Below, piece by piece: positions 39,801-46,824 of a stretch of DNA of 64,000 bases. The position numbers were made by a program, and so were the translations under genes. The notes under the pieces were generated by a model. It had not been told where the DNA came from. It searched no databases and worked only from the letters and a program-made list of their open reading frames with translations. This DNA comes from Endomychus coccineus (taxonomy: Eukaryota > Arthropoda > Insecta > Coleoptera > Endomychidae). Each line of letters opens with the position of its first letter. The first letter of the stretch is position 1. Where the stretch lies: contig OY294067.1 of NCBI GenBank assembly GCA_958510875.1, positions 108,036,921 to 108,100,920 of the forward strand, read 5' to 3'.

Positions 39801-42800
39801 GTTTCACAACATATTCAATAATATGACATTTTGTAATAAAGATTCTTGACCCAGTATGAATTATATATAAAAATTCTCGGGAAATAGGTCACATTAACAC
39901 TTTGTTTTATATTTTCGTCTTTACGTACGTTTCGGTCTCACGACCATCATCAGAAGACTTATTATGTTTTTTTTTTTAAATTAATTATAGCACAAAGCGT
40001 CCATATCGCACCAATTTCAATCAAAAATGCCCACGTCGCCGAAACGAACAGAACTAGGAATAATCGAAATTGTACCACATCAATATTTCAAGTATAAAAT
40101 TTAACAAGAATCCACTATTCAGTAATATTCTCATAATATACAAGCGCTTGGTATAGTGTCTCAACGACTGGAGATCTAAACTATTGCGTTAAGTATCTAC
40201 TCTCGAACCAGATGTTACGATTTATGAGGTACTTGAAAAAGGTTGCATACCTACATTGGAATATTACTTCAAGCATTCTTCCTAAAATATACTTTTAACG
40301 CATGTAGGAATTTGCAAGAGTTCTAATTAATTAAGTTAGTATAAATCATTTGGAGTCACGTTTTATGTAAATCATCTCCAGAATAGATCTTTTATAATAA
40401 TTGGTTTCCTTAGTTAAAATATTAATATTTCTGTAATCAAATTGATGGTTATAATCAAAGCAGTGTTTAGCAAGGACGGTGGAATTTTCTAAGTTTTTAT
40501 TTTTTGTGCTATACTTATGGCCATACATTCTTTTCTGTAAATATTGTTTAGAGATTCCAGTATAAGTCCCATCGCAATCTAAACAATTTAATTTGTATAC
40601 TGTGTGGGTTTGTTTATCTTTAGGTATTAAAGGTTTTAGATTTGAGAAAAATTTTCCAACACAATTAGTAGGTTATGCGCCACATTTAGATCATACTTTT
40701 TCTTCTGATGATAGTCGTGAGGCCGAAACGTACGTAAAGACGAAAATATAAAACAAAGTGTTAATGTGACCTATTTCCCGAGAATTTTTATGTATGACTT
40801 TTTGTGCACTCATAAAGTTTCACTTTATATGCAATATTAAATTATTGAAGACGCTCATCTAGACACTGTAGTCAAAACATTGTGTAAATCCATTAAAATT
40901 TTTTTTGAAAGGACTAAGTTTTCTTCACAGTTGGTGTAAAAACTTGTTCGAAAAGCTTAAGAGTATCTCATTTTTATCGCAATCATTGTGTTACGAGTAC
41001 TATAGTGAGTACATTTCTCTCTAAGCCTGTTTTTTTTTTTGCAGGGTGATGCCGGTCTAACCGGTCGAAAAATAATCGTTGACACATATGGTGGTTGGGG
41101 AGCACATGGAGGTGGTGCATTCTCAGGAAAGGACTTTACGAAAGTAGACAGATCGGCAGCGTACGCAGCCCGGTGGGTCGCCAAGTCGCTAGTTAAAGCA
41201 GGTCTCTGCAAACGTTGCCTTGTACAAGTATCCTACGCTATAGGTGTTGCAGAACCACTATCGATATCAGTTTTTGACTATGGCACATCCAAATTGAAGC
41301 AAAAAGATTTGTTGGCCGTTATAAAGAAAAATTTCGACCTTCGACCCGGAAAGATCGTTAAGTAAGTATTTGTTCATCTGTTACTAGACATGGTAATAAT
41401 AAGCTTCATGAAAAGTTACAATGATGTGTTTCTATGTATTTGCTACTCTTGAAGTAACATGATGATACAACAATAATCTGAGTACTAGGTGAAATTCATT
41501 TTGTTATTTATGAACTATATTAATCAAAATATTTCCAAAATTTGAAATTGTAACTCAAATGGAAACGATCGCCATAGGTTTAACCATTGCGTAAATATTC
41601 CGTAGAATATTGTAAATATTCAATTCAAACATTTTTCATTAAAATTTGATACTTCCTTCAATAAAACCATAAAAATCCAATTCAATATTCAACCATTTTC
41701 TGAATGGGTAAGATAATAGGTTTATACAGGGTGTTTCAAAAAAAAGGTGGCCCCGTTGCTAGGATAGGTAGAACACTGAAAGATAAGTGCTTCGCAAAGT
41801 AAAAAGAAATGTACAGTTTTTATTACATAAAAACGAATAACATAGAACATGTTAAATGTTCTTTCCCAGCAAATAAAAAACAATAAATTGATAATTCTGA
41901 ACAAGGTCCGCGTCCTCAGTAGACTGTCTTATATGAATGTGGTCACAGTCACGTATACACTCCTCTACGCTCGGTTATTTCCGCGCTCGCCCGGCGCTGG
42001 TATAAGAGAAGGAGGAGCCTATTGGTCTGGACCAATCAGACCTGTTACGAATTCACGTAACGCATCTCGCGTAACGCTTTCCATCAATTAGGTCCTCCGT
42101 AAAAACATATTCTATGTTAAAATGTTCGCATCCTTATTCAAGATACAGGGTATTGTGAAAAAAAAAATTGAAGACTTACGATTATGTCGAAACTACTGGC
42201 AACATGGTAATGAAATTTGATATGAATATGTTTTGGAAGCTGACACATCGCAGGAATTTATTTTTATATCTCTCTCATAGAGGGGGCTAATGACAAGGTT
42301 CGTACCGAGTGGTTTTAAACATAACTTTTTTGAGGTTAGATTTTCTAATCTAAATTTTACGTCAAATTAAACACCCATTCAATTTTACAAAAAGGAACCC
42401 TTGGTAAAACTCGATACTGTGTACCGTTTTCGGAATATTTTTATTTGAAAATAATGAAGTAATAACTGATACACAGGTATAAGTAAAAAACAATTACCAA
42501 TTTATTAAAAACCAAAAACAATAACATTATTCTAATGCTATATTTATTAATTGAACGAAGAATCACAATAGGAAAAACATGAAATATTCAATCAGTTAGA
42601 GTAAGTGTTCAAAACGTCCTCAGTAAAAAAAGGTTGTCGCAAACCTCAAAATAGTTTTGTCTGAGTTAGCCATGGAACTGACATTTATTGATAGTTAACG
42701 CTAGTGCAGCTGTTACGCGTTATGCAGAAAAGTTTCCCAGAAGAAACATACCAAATAAAAAAACGATGTGGAACGTGGAACGATGTTGTCGAGAAACTGG

Positions 42801-45770
42801 GAATGTGACACGAAAAGAATACCTGGTATGCCCAGAGCAACAAGAACCATTCAGAAAGAGAACATCATTTTAGATGCAGTTGATCAAGATCCAACAATTA
42901 GCGTAAGGAATATGGCACGACAAACAAATACGTCTGCTGCAAGTACTTGGAGGATTCTTAAGGAGCATCAGCTACATCCTTATCATCACAGATAAGTTCA
43001 AGAGCTCCTGCCAGACGATCTACCGGTTAGAATGGATTTTTGTACAACTTTACAAGGAAGAACAGTCCTCAATCCCAATCCACATTACCAACACTTGTCT
43101 AAAATTAATGTTTGGGCAGTAACTTTAGGTAACAAAGTTAATTGGTTAACACATTCTTTCTGGAAATTTAAATAGTAACATGTAACTCCACTTTAGAAAA
43201 TCATTTATTCGGCATATTAGAAGATTTAACGCTAAACGAGCGAAGGTCTCTTTTTTATGCACGATGGAGCTCCCCCGCATTTTGATAGAAGGTATCGTAA
43301 TTGGTTAAGTAATCATTATCCGAAACGATGGATTGGTAGAGCTGCAGAAGCTCTGATTCATTGATTTTCACGTTCATGCGATTTCAATCCTTTGGACTAC
43401 ACACACAGTTTGATCATATGTTAAGGAGAAAGTCTATTTTACATCAGGAGTTGCAAGACAGAATTCAACGACACATACCTCATAGCTGATCCTCAACCGT
43501 TTAGAAGCGTTTAGTATTCTTTAGAAAAAAAGGATAGAATTGTGTATTCATGAAAACTGAGGACATTTTGAACACTTACTCTAATTGATTGAATATTTCA
43601 TGTTTTTATTATAATTTATTTTAATTTTTAATGTGATTCTTCGTTTAATTAATAACTTTAGCCTTAGAATAATGTTATTGTTTTTGGTTTTTAATAAATT
43701 GGTAGTTGTTTTTTACTTTATACCATCATCAGTTATTACTTCATTATTTTCAAATCAAAATATTTCGAAAACGGTACACAGTATCGAGTTTTACCAAGAG
43801 TACCTTTTTTGTGTAAACTTGAATGGTGTTCAATTTGACATAAAATTTGAATTTGAAAATCTAACCCCAAAAAAAGTTATGATTAAAACTACTCGGTATG
43901 AACCGTGTAATTAGCGCACTCTATGAGAGTCAGATATAATAATAAATTCATGCTATGTGTTAGCTTCCAAAACATATTCATACCAAATTTCATAACAATG
44001 TTGACAGTAGCTTCGACATAATCGTAAAAAATGTCTTTAAATTTTTTTTTTATAACACCCCGTCTTGAATACGGATACGGTTACAATTTTTTACTGAGCG
44101 AAGCACTTATCTTTCAGTGTTCTACCTATCCTAGCAAGAGCCACCTTTTTTTTTAAACACCCTGTATAATGATCAGCTGATGTGATTTGTCTCTGTGAGC
44201 GAACATCTTTCTATATCTGTCCTCAGCTTAAGACTATTACTGCTTTGCGCGTTAAATGGAGACAACTGGGATCTATTGTAGACAAAAAGTCAAGTCTAAG
44301 ACCAATAATTGCCTGCAATGAACGTAACGAGGAAATGGCAAGAGATGCAGTTATTGTTAGTCCAAAAAAAATCCGCTGTTAAATATGACTTCCTTGTTTT
44401 ACGTGGTCGCAACACGAGAAGAATGTTGATGAGCATAAATTTTCATCCATATAAGATCGCAATAGCTCAAACAAACAGAGTTGAATTTTGTCGACTGATG
44501 ATAATCATCAAGGTCTCGAAACCTTTTCATGAGTGACGAAGCACTTTTATCTCGACGACGTAAATAAGCAAAATTTCTCGAGAGAATCCTCAGAAAATTC
44601 ATCAGCCACAACAGAGTTGAATTTTGTCGTCTGATGATAATCATCAAGGTATCGAAACCTTTTCATGAGTGACGAAGCACATTTTTATCTCAACGGCGAT
44701 GTAAATAAGCAAAATTCCTCAGGAAATTCATCAGCCACCTTTACAATGCCCTAAAATAAAAAAATAAAAAATATTTCTTAAAAGAATGGTCAGACGGTAA
44801 CCGTTACCGCTGCGCGCTTTTTTCAAATGCTGCAGACAAAAAATTTGCTAATCAATTAGATGAATGCATGGGGAACAAATAAATATTCAAGTTAATACAT
44901 TTTTATAAACTGTTTAAATTAGGTAATTTATTATGCCGAACCCTGTATTATATGAACACAAACGTATATATAGTATGCAAGGAAACGACAAAAAGATTCT
45001 CACAGCAACTGACGAATTATTTCCAACAAAAAAATTATGAGCACTTTTCCCTTCAATGTAGTATACAAACGATGCAAACATTTCTTTAAAAATGAAATAA
45101 AATTTCTAAAATATTTTCTGTTGCACACTGAAAAATTTGATTGGATGAGGAATTTGTTTGTTTCTACGTGAAGAATAAAATTTTGAAAAATATTTTCTAT
45201 TGCACACTGAACAATTTGATTGGATATGGAATCCGTTTGTTTCTACCTCCTTAAATTGTACTCTGAATGAAAAAATAACTGACGCGCGTATGCTCACATA
45301 TTTTTGCTTCTATCAATATCGTTTTGTATTATTTTATAAAAGTTACACTTAACCCCGCGCCCTCGAACTTTTTCCTCTTCCATAATCTTTTCATTGCTCC
45401 CTTGGTTTCAAAATGTTCGAGACACCGTCGAGCAACCACAGTTACGTGACGAAGACTTAGGGCTTGTCAAAACAACTATCGCTCAAGGCAGCGCTAGTTG
45501 GTATTGAGACAGGGAACAGTTCTCGTTGGGTACTACGTGACGTCAAAAACCACGTGATCGCGCAACTCTTCTCTTCTACTAGCTAATCATATATGCAAAT
45601 CGATACTTCTGTATGTTCGCAATAATTAATACAATTTTCGCTAATGATTTTTTCTTCTTTCCAGAGAATTGAATCTCAGAATGCCAATCTACCAGAAAAC
45701 CAGCACATATGGACACTTCGGACGAGAAGGGTTTTCCTGGGAAAATCCAAAGGTGCTGAGCCTGAACTGA
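12772..45770 (+). CDS. Sam-S: S-adenosylmethionine synthetase (whole gene, 8 coding positions)
   Basis: Methionine adenosyltransferase, a cytosolic enzyme that makes S-adenosylmethionine from methionine and ATP, releasing phosphate and pyrophosphate. Coding exons are 12772-12880, 15720-15797, 17914-18036, one of 18284-18396 or 23601-23713, 26888-27031, 37312-37530, 41045-41361 and 45665-45770. They join in phase to 402 residues, close to the usual ~395-410 of animal enzymes. All three domains are present. Visible signatures: [15 protein letters not shown] (His35 and Asp37 at the methionine/ATP site), GAGDQG across the exon 4/5 junction, and GGGAFSGKD with the surrounding Lys and Asp residues in exon 7. 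All junctions are GT-AG. No stop or frameshift was found, so the gene looks intact. It spans 33 kb, almost all of it transposon-filled intron. Confidence 0.96.
14148..14340. repeat. Tandem duplication, 95-bp unit, two copies
   Basis: The unit starting GACACTCAGTTTGTTGAG at 14148 recurs at 14243 as GACACTTAGTTGGTTGAG. Both copies share GAATATGGGTTGA and TTGAATAGTTGGGCTCAAAT, with about 10 % divergence. Confidence 0.85.
14693..15600. repeat. 178-bp satellite array, five copies
   Basis: Units start with GGCACATAACAATGTCCAC at 14693, 14871, 15049, 15227 and 15405, exactly 178 bases apart. Copies 1-4 differ at only a handful of positions; the fifth decays after about 15535. Each unit holds an inverted repeat TTTGGTAT...ATACCAAA and a TATATAAA/TATATAAAT stretch. 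No open frame is kept across units. Confidence 0.95.
15720..15797 (+). CDS. Sam-S: Sam-S exon 2
   Basis: Completes codon 37 (Asp) and encodes [20 protein letters not shown] and AKVAC, then the first base of codon 63. The acceptor is TTTCCAG; the donor is GTATGT. Both junctions are phase 1. This part carries the conserved [10 protein letters not shown] helix of the N-terminal domain. Confidence 0.95.
15798..17913 (+). other. Sam-S: Sam-S intron 2
   Basis: 2.1 kb with no mobile element that I can identify. An open stretch at 17042-17278 matches no family I know and is probably chance. Confidence 0.6.
17914..18036 (+). CDS. Sam-S: Sam-S exon 3
   Basis: Encodes the end of codon 63 (Glu), then [40 protein letters not shown] (to residue 103) and the first base of Gly104. 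Acceptor TTTCGCAG, donor GTAATA, both phase 1. It is the strand-rich end of the N-terminal domain that leads into the gating-loop exon. Confidence 0.95.
18284..18396 (+). CDS. Sam-S: Sam-S exon 4a (alternative)
   Basis: 113 bp, residues 104-141: [20 protein letters not shown], then [18 protein letters not shown]. It covers the gating loop over the active site (QQSPxIAxGV region, by analogy with mammalian MAT2A) and ends in GAGDQ, half of a family signature. Enters in phase 1 and leaves in phase 0. The acceptor AACATAG has a poor pyrimidine tract and the donor GTACAA is non-consensus, which suits regulated splicing. It is only 247 bases after exon 3. Its homologue is exon 4b at 23601-23713; the two differ at 12 of 38 residues. 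Confidence 0.9.
19499..19705. repeat. Tandem duplication, ~102-bp unit, two copies
   Basis: TGTAATACTGGTAAAATA followed by CTACAAATAGCTTC (copy 1) or TTACAAATAATTTC (copy 2) starts both units. They share the order of a following GTGTAATTAATTTA-like stretch and end near an ATCCTTC. Divergence is about 20 %. Confidence 0.6.
20056..21260. repeat. 206-bp satellite array, about five full copies plus degenerate ends
   Basis: GAATTCGGTCTGAAATCATC recurs at 20219, 20423, 20629, 20835 and 21041 (spacing 204-206), with a decayed start at 21246 and a diverged partial unit before 20219. The central units are nearly identical and the outer ones diverged, the pattern left by unequal exchange. Each unit has a near-palindrome ATTAACGCGGCGTTAAT. 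Because 206 is not a multiple of 3, open frames here are not conserved from unit to unit. Confidence 0.95.
21985..22003 (+). repeat. Poly-G run of 19
   Basis: An uninterrupted run of 19 G in an AT-rich intron. Its exact length could be affected by sequencing or assembly. It could form a G-quadruplex on the + strand. Confidence 0.9.
23601..23713 (+). CDS. Sam-S: Sam-S exon 4b (alternative)
   Basis: 113 bp, encoding [20 protein letters not shown], then [18 protein letters not shown], the same stretch (residues 104-141) as exon 4a. It starts with the two bases that complete Gly104 and ends on a codon boundary, exactly like 4a. The acceptor is TTTTATGCAG and the donor GTGATT, again non-consensus. 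It is closer than 4a to the vertebrate sequence I know ([12 protein letters not shown] before the GAGDQ). It must replace 4a: joining both, or neither, breaks the frame. Confidence 0.9.
24171..24792 (-). mobile_element. Internally deleted mariner element
   Basis: Ends CGAGGGCAAGG...AAGTCCCTGAAAA and, inverted, CAGGCAAGG...ACGTCCCTGAAAA, flanked by TA. On the - strand the N-terminal part of a mariner transposase is readable at about 24400-24633: [15 protein letters not shown] and [20 protein letters not shown], then the second helix-turn-helix VHEIAEAMG...VWNILH. After a frameshift it jumps to the C-terminus, [19 protein letters not shown], at about 24230-24290. The whole catalytic DDD domain is missing, so this copy is non-autonomous and dead. 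Family: Tc1/mariner, mariner branch. Confidence 0.85.
25075..25205. repeat. Short palindromic relative of the 5465-11000 arms
   Basis: The sequence runs AAGTTCATACTGTGGATAC, CACTATAGATAAGAAATAAT, then GGTATTTTTAGTGGGTAAG and back to ATTATTTCTTATCTATAG. The two halves pair, and both resemble the termini of the large element at 5465-11000. Confidence 0.65.
26888..27031 (+). CDS. Sam-S: Sam-S exon 5
   Basis: 144 bp, 48 whole codons, residues 142-189: [20 protein letters not shown], then [20 protein letters not shown] and ARPDSKTQ. The first Gly completes GAGDQG. The conserved ATDET and [11 protein letters not shown] stretches, with an active-site lysine, are present. Acceptor TTTCCAG, donor GTAAGT, phase 0 on both sides. 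Confidence 0.96.
28350..28500. repeat. Solo arm of the 5465-11000 repeat family
   Basis: CACTATAAATAATGAACAAT, then TTATCCACTAAAAATACTG, AGTACTGAGGACC and GTAGCCATCACCAGA match the left arm at about 5500-5640 in the same orientation, with about 15-20 % divergence. Confidence 0.7.
28535..28640. mobile_element. ~100-bp MITE-like repeat, copy 1 of 3
   Basis: GTGAAAAGTTACAATGATGC at the start and AGTACTTTTCATGGAAAAC at the end form a roughly 10-bp inverted terminus. The middle reads TGCTACTCTTGAGGTAACATGATGAT. Near-identical copies are at 37979-38080 and 41408-41490. Confidence 0.75.
29311..29720. repeat. Tandem duplication, 209-bp unit, two copies
   Basis: TTGTTATAGAATATAGAAAT starts at 29311 and again at 29520. 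The copies are almost identical apart from an 8-base deletion in the second (near 29604) and one base change, so the duplication is recent. Confidence 0.95.
32093..34344 (+). mobile_element. Mariner-related element with ~600-bp inverted arms
   Basis: Termini CAGG(GT)GTCCTCGAACTGCGTG and the inverse, ending CCTG at 34344, flanked by TA. The arms (about 32093-32710 and 33745-34344) are inverted copies of each other, far longer than the ~30 bp of classical mariners. The element inserted into the LINE: deleting it rejoins the LINE reading after GAHI. It encodes a broken transposase, listed next. Confidence 0.9.
32682..33584 (+). pseudogene. Mariner-superfamily transposase, frameshifted
   Basis: Starts [20 protein letters not shown], then [13 protein letters not shown], the N-terminal HTH of an insect mariner-related family. 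The second HTH and linker follow in another frame. The catalytic core can be read across frames: [11 protein letters not shown] (first Asp, about 33113), then [40 protein letters not shown] (second Asp, about 33391) and [18 protein letters not shown] (third Asp, about 33523). All three catalytic acids remain visible, but stops and at least three frame changes disable the gene. By my count 43 residues separate the second and third Asp, more than the 34 of classical mariners. Confidence 0.85.
35041..36042. other. Intronic, partial old repeats
   Basis: LINE tail sequence fades out here. 35630-35810 is a diverged direct repeat of 36845-37030 (shared stretches AACTAAAGAT, AACGAGGY and CAGTTCCTATTTTCAC). 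No gene recognised. Confidence 0.5.
36043..36607 (-). mobile_element. TA-flanked 565-bp element carrying a THAP exon
   Basis: Ends are CAGGTCTGGGAACTC and its perfect reverse complement GAGTTCCCAGACCTG, each next to TA. The interior on the - strand holds a THAP zinc-finger coding fragment (36233-36421). Inverted ends plus TA flanks fit a cut-and-paste DNA transposon, but the superfamily is not clear to me. Confidence 0.7.
36233..36421 (-). pseudogene. THAP-type zinc-finger N-terminal fragment
   Basis: Begins [20 protein letters not shown] and continues [11 protein letters not shown]. This is the start of a THAP DNA-binding domain (C-x4-C, then the FKVPK block). After a one-base frame change the expected [12 protein letters not shown] follows, and a splice-donor-like AAG-GTGAGT comes at the end. 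The second zinc ligand pair (normally VCExHF) is degraded to VCVMYSE. THAP domains are the DNA-binding part of P-type and other transposases. No catalytic part is nearby, so it is a fragment. Confidence 0.7.
37312..37530 (+). CDS. Sam-S: Sam-S exon 6
   Basis: 219 bp, 73 codons, residues 190-262: [60 protein letters not shown] and [13 protein letters not shown]. It forms most of the central domain and ends in the conserved IGGPQ. The acceptor follows a long T tract (TTTTTTTTCAG); the donor is GTATTT. Phase 0 on both sides. Confidence 0.96.
37979..38080. mobile_element. ~100-bp MITE-like repeat, copy 2 of 3
   Basis: CATGAAAAGTTACAATGATG to ACTTTTCATGGAAAAC: the terminal 10 bases CATGAAAAGT and ACTTTTCATG are perfect inverted repeats. 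About 95 % identical to the copy at 28535-28640. Confidence 0.8.
38577..39404. mobile_element. Foldback element with ~210-bp arms
   Basis: AGTCTAGGAGCCAGAGCGAT at the left and ATCGCTCTGGCTCCTAGACT at the right are inverted copies. The arms continue through GGTTTATCGTTAGGACGG, GCCGGCTGCTAGATC and CAAGTTGCGGTTACTTGAAA (left, to about 38790) and their inverses (right, from about 39180). TA lies next to both ends. The 390-bp centre encodes nothing recognised. The open frames within the arms are mirror images of each other and are not genes. Confidence 0.85.
39917..39958 (-). ncRNA. Candidate hammerhead ribozyme (Penelope 3' end)
   Basis: Read on the - strand: stem I GUCUU, core CUGAUGA, one extra U, stem II GGUC-GUGA-GACC, core GAA, a 3-bp stem III ACG-UA-CGU with a 2-base loop, cleavage position A after GU, then AAGAC pairing with stem I. 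All core bases of a hammerhead are present. The tiny stem III is what has been described for Penelope hammerheads, which may act as dimers. The extra U between core and stem II is the one oddity. Confidence 0.65.
40346..40673 (-). pseudogene. Penelope GIY-YIG endonuclease fragment
   Basis: On the - strand the open frame reads through [31 protein letters not shown], then [20 protein letters not shown] and [15 protein letters not shown] before the stop. This is the VYKxxC-x2-C...Y-x-G...R...H GIY-YIG fold, followed by the LAKHxxxxxHxFD and KRxxLEMIxI motifs typical of the C-terminus of Penelope-like polyproteins. The frame is open over at least 108 codons. The reverse transcriptase part that should precede it is missing, so the copy is truncated at its 5' end. 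Confidence 0.85.
40701..40740 (+). ncRNA. Candidate hammerhead ribozyme (inverted end copy)
   Basis: The + strand copy in the inverted terminal repeat: stem I UCUU/AAGA, core CUGAUGA, stem II weakened to AGUC-GUGA-GGCC (one mismatch, one wobble), core GAA, stem III ACG-UA-CGU and the GUA cleavage site. Less stable than the copy at 39917-39958. Confidence 0.5.
41045..41361 (+). CDS. Sam-S: Sam-S exon 7
   Basis: 317 bp, residues 263-367 plus two bases of Lys368. Contains [40 protein letters not shown] and [20 protein letters not shown], the most conserved part of the family, with the GGGAFSGKD signature and active-site Lys and Asp residues. It ends near [11 protein letters not shown]. The acceptor follows TTTTTTTTGCAG; the donor is GTAAGT in phase 2. 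Confidence 0.97.
41408..41490. mobile_element. ~100-bp MITE-like repeat, copy 3 of 3 (3' truncated)
   Basis: CATGAAAAGTTACAATGATG and TGCTACTCTTGAAGTAACATG match the other copies; the sequence departs from them after TCTGAGTACT, so the right terminus is lost. Confidence 0.7.
41727..44164 (+). mobile_element. Mariner-related element with very long inverted arms, copy A
   Basis: Begins CAGGGTGTTTCAAAAAAAAG and ends with its inverse at 44164, both flanked by TA. The arms (about 41727-42640 and 43540-44164) are inverted copies, for example GGTAGAACACTGAAAGATAA and CTTTCAGTGTTCTACC. The left arm contains about 310 extra bases (41806-42120). Between the arms lies a broken transposase. A second copy is at 61461-63570. 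Confidence 0.9.
42768..43505 (+). pseudogene. Mariner-superfamily transposase, copy A, decayed
   Basis: Reads [40 protein letters not shown] and [11 protein letters not shown], the second HTH of the transposase. Past a stop comes [20 protein letters not shown], then [15 protein letters not shown]. Further frames give [13 protein letters not shown] (about 43261) and [10 protein letters not shown] (about 43378). The stretch that should carry the first catalytic Asp (FTDE...) is missing between LQGRTV and NPNPH, the same deletion as in copy B. Dead copy. Confidence 0.8.
44182..44760 (+). pseudogene. Second transposase remnant with an internal tandem duplication
   Basis: Reads [20 protein letters not shown] and SPKK, then [17 protein letters not shown], a DUF4817/Tc1-type HTH followed by the link into the catalytic domain. 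After that MSDEA (a likely first catalytic Asp) and ENPQKIHQ appear in shifted frames. A 135-bp unit containing these (44476-44610) is repeated at 44611-44740. Nothing of the rest of the catalytic domain is seen. The family call is from motif style and is tentative. Confidence 0.55.
45095..45252. repeat. Tandem duplication, 79-bp unit, two copies
   Basis: TATTTTCTGTTGCACACTGA at 45112 recurs as TATTTTCTATTGCACACTGA at 45191, followed in both by AATTTGATTGGAT and TTTGTTTCTAC. Confidence 0.85.
45665..45770 (+). CDS. Sam-S: Sam-S exon 8 (last coding exon)
   Basis: Completes Lys368 and encodes [34 protein letters not shown] and the stop TGA (45768-45770). PIYQxTxxYGHFGR is the conserved C-terminal motif of animal enzymes. 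The acceptor is TTTCCAG. Confidence 0.96.
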
Positions 45771-46430
45771 CGATTTTTATCTTCTATGTCATAAAGTTCC
45801 CCCCTCTCCCAACTGTCAATCTCTGTTTTAGCTCTCCTTAATTTAGTTCCTTCAAAGGCACTCTGAGTCTTAACGCTAAGTGGCATTTAATGTGGATCGA
45901 CCGGTTCGAATCACAGCAGGTTATCAATCGGGCAGATTGCGAAGCTGCTGCAACTTTGTGTAGAGTGAAAAAGATCCCGTTTTATCGCGTGATAAAAAAT
46001 CGATTTCACTAGACACCTTGTGTTGTGTTTACGAAAAATCCGTATGGAAAAGAGCACTTCCGAAAACACTCCGGTTTGTAACAGGGTCGATTGTAAAACA
46101 TTTGTAAGACTTCCATTCTTCGCAAATGACGGGCATTTCTTTGTTGCCGAAAAATATGACTTATTTTAGTGTTGTTTTTACATGTTTATAGGAGACCTTG
46201 TAGACATAGATCATAGAAATAGGATGTGTATAGATTTTAATATGATTTAAATTATTTATATGATTGTATCGCCGCAATTGGAAAGAAATGAAACAGTTGT
46301 AATTAGAACGATATTTTTATTAATAAATCGCATATTATGTATTCATGATTGTAACGTTAATTGTGGTAGACGATGCAGTCACTTTCTCTCAATTGATTTA
46401 CCAAATAAAAAAACATCTAATATAGTTTTT
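45771..46430 (+). terminator. Sam-S: Sam-S 3' UTR with candidate poly(A) signals
   Basis: AT-rich sequence after the stop codon. AATAAA occurs at 46322-46327 and 46404-46409; the second is followed within 25 bases by a 13-T run, as expected downstream of a cleavage site. The exact 3' end cannot be fixed from sequence alone. Confidence 0.4.
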
Positions 46431-46695
46431 TTTTTTCATCTACACTTCAGAGCATGAACTGATGACGAATGGCATGTGTTGGATTAGTATGCCTTGTCTT
46501 GTAGAAACTAGTGATGTATATTTTTCGTCTTCAAGGTAAACCATGGTAGAAATTTAATAAGTTGAAAATGTGAAAAGTCATATATACATCTACAAAGTTT
46601 TTCAACAGATTCCCGAATATGATTAAATTGAAGAGATACGGGAAAAGAAATGCAAATAAAATTGAATACTATATAAGGAATGTGAGTGAGTGCAA

Positions 46696-46824
46696 TAGTA
46701 TATTATTCAACGAGCATATTATGGTGGCTATTATTCACGTGGATGAAGTTTACGGCACGAGCCGCAGGCGAGTGTCGTAAATCATCCAAGTGAATAATAG
46801 CCATAATATGCAAGTAGAATACTA
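46696..46824. repeat. Long hairpin next to an inverted terminus
   Basis: TAGTATATTATTC, AGCATATTATGG and GGCTATTATTCAC on the left pair with GTGAATAATAGCC, ATAATATGC and GAATACTA on the right. The centre reads ACGAGCCGCAGGCGAGTG. It directly precedes CTTTGTCCACGAC (46827-46839). Confidence 0.8.

Larger units (their letters stand above)
39868..40792 (-). mobile_element. 5'-truncated Penelope-like element with inverted ends
   Basis: On the - strand, a GIY-YIG endonuclease fragment is followed by an AT-rich 3' region and a ~95-bp terminal sequence. The same terminal sequence (ATTCTCGGGAAATAGGTCAC ... ATATTTTCGTCTTTACGTACG) stands inverted at the other end (40700-40792). Each terminal copy contains a hammerhead-ribozyme-like motif. 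Penelope-like elements are known for GIY-YIG endonucleases, truncated copies with inverted partial repeats, and hammerhead motifs. No reverse transcriptase is left here. Confidence 0.85.
37531..41044 (+). other. Sam-S: Sam-S intron before exon 7
   Basis: 3.5 kb. It holds a MITE copy (37979-38080), a foldback (38577-39404) and a Penelope-like element (39868-40792). Gaps between these show nothing else. Confidence 0.7.
41362..45664 (+). other. Sam-S: Sam-S last intron
   Basis: 4.3 kb, mostly taken by a MITE copy (41408-41490), a mariner-related element (41727-44164), a second transposase remnant (44182-44760) and a 79-bp duplication (45095-45252). Confidence 0.7.

Noticed and set aside
40957..41211. 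A - strand frame antisense to Sam-S exon 7
   Set aside because: It is a shadow of the strongly conserved + strand coding sequence.
43633..43914. A 93-codon hydrophobic open frame (and its relatives at 61761-61994 and 63012-63248)
   Set aside because: All three are readings of the same inverted arm of the mariner-related element. The hydrophobicity comes from AT-rich arm sequence.
44490..44530. CTGATGATAATC...CTCGAAACC resembling a hammerhead core
   Set aside because: The spacer does not form a proper stem II; AAGGT/ACCTT pairs in a way that conflicts with the hammerhead fold. The sequence is part of a transposase reading frame that explains it better.
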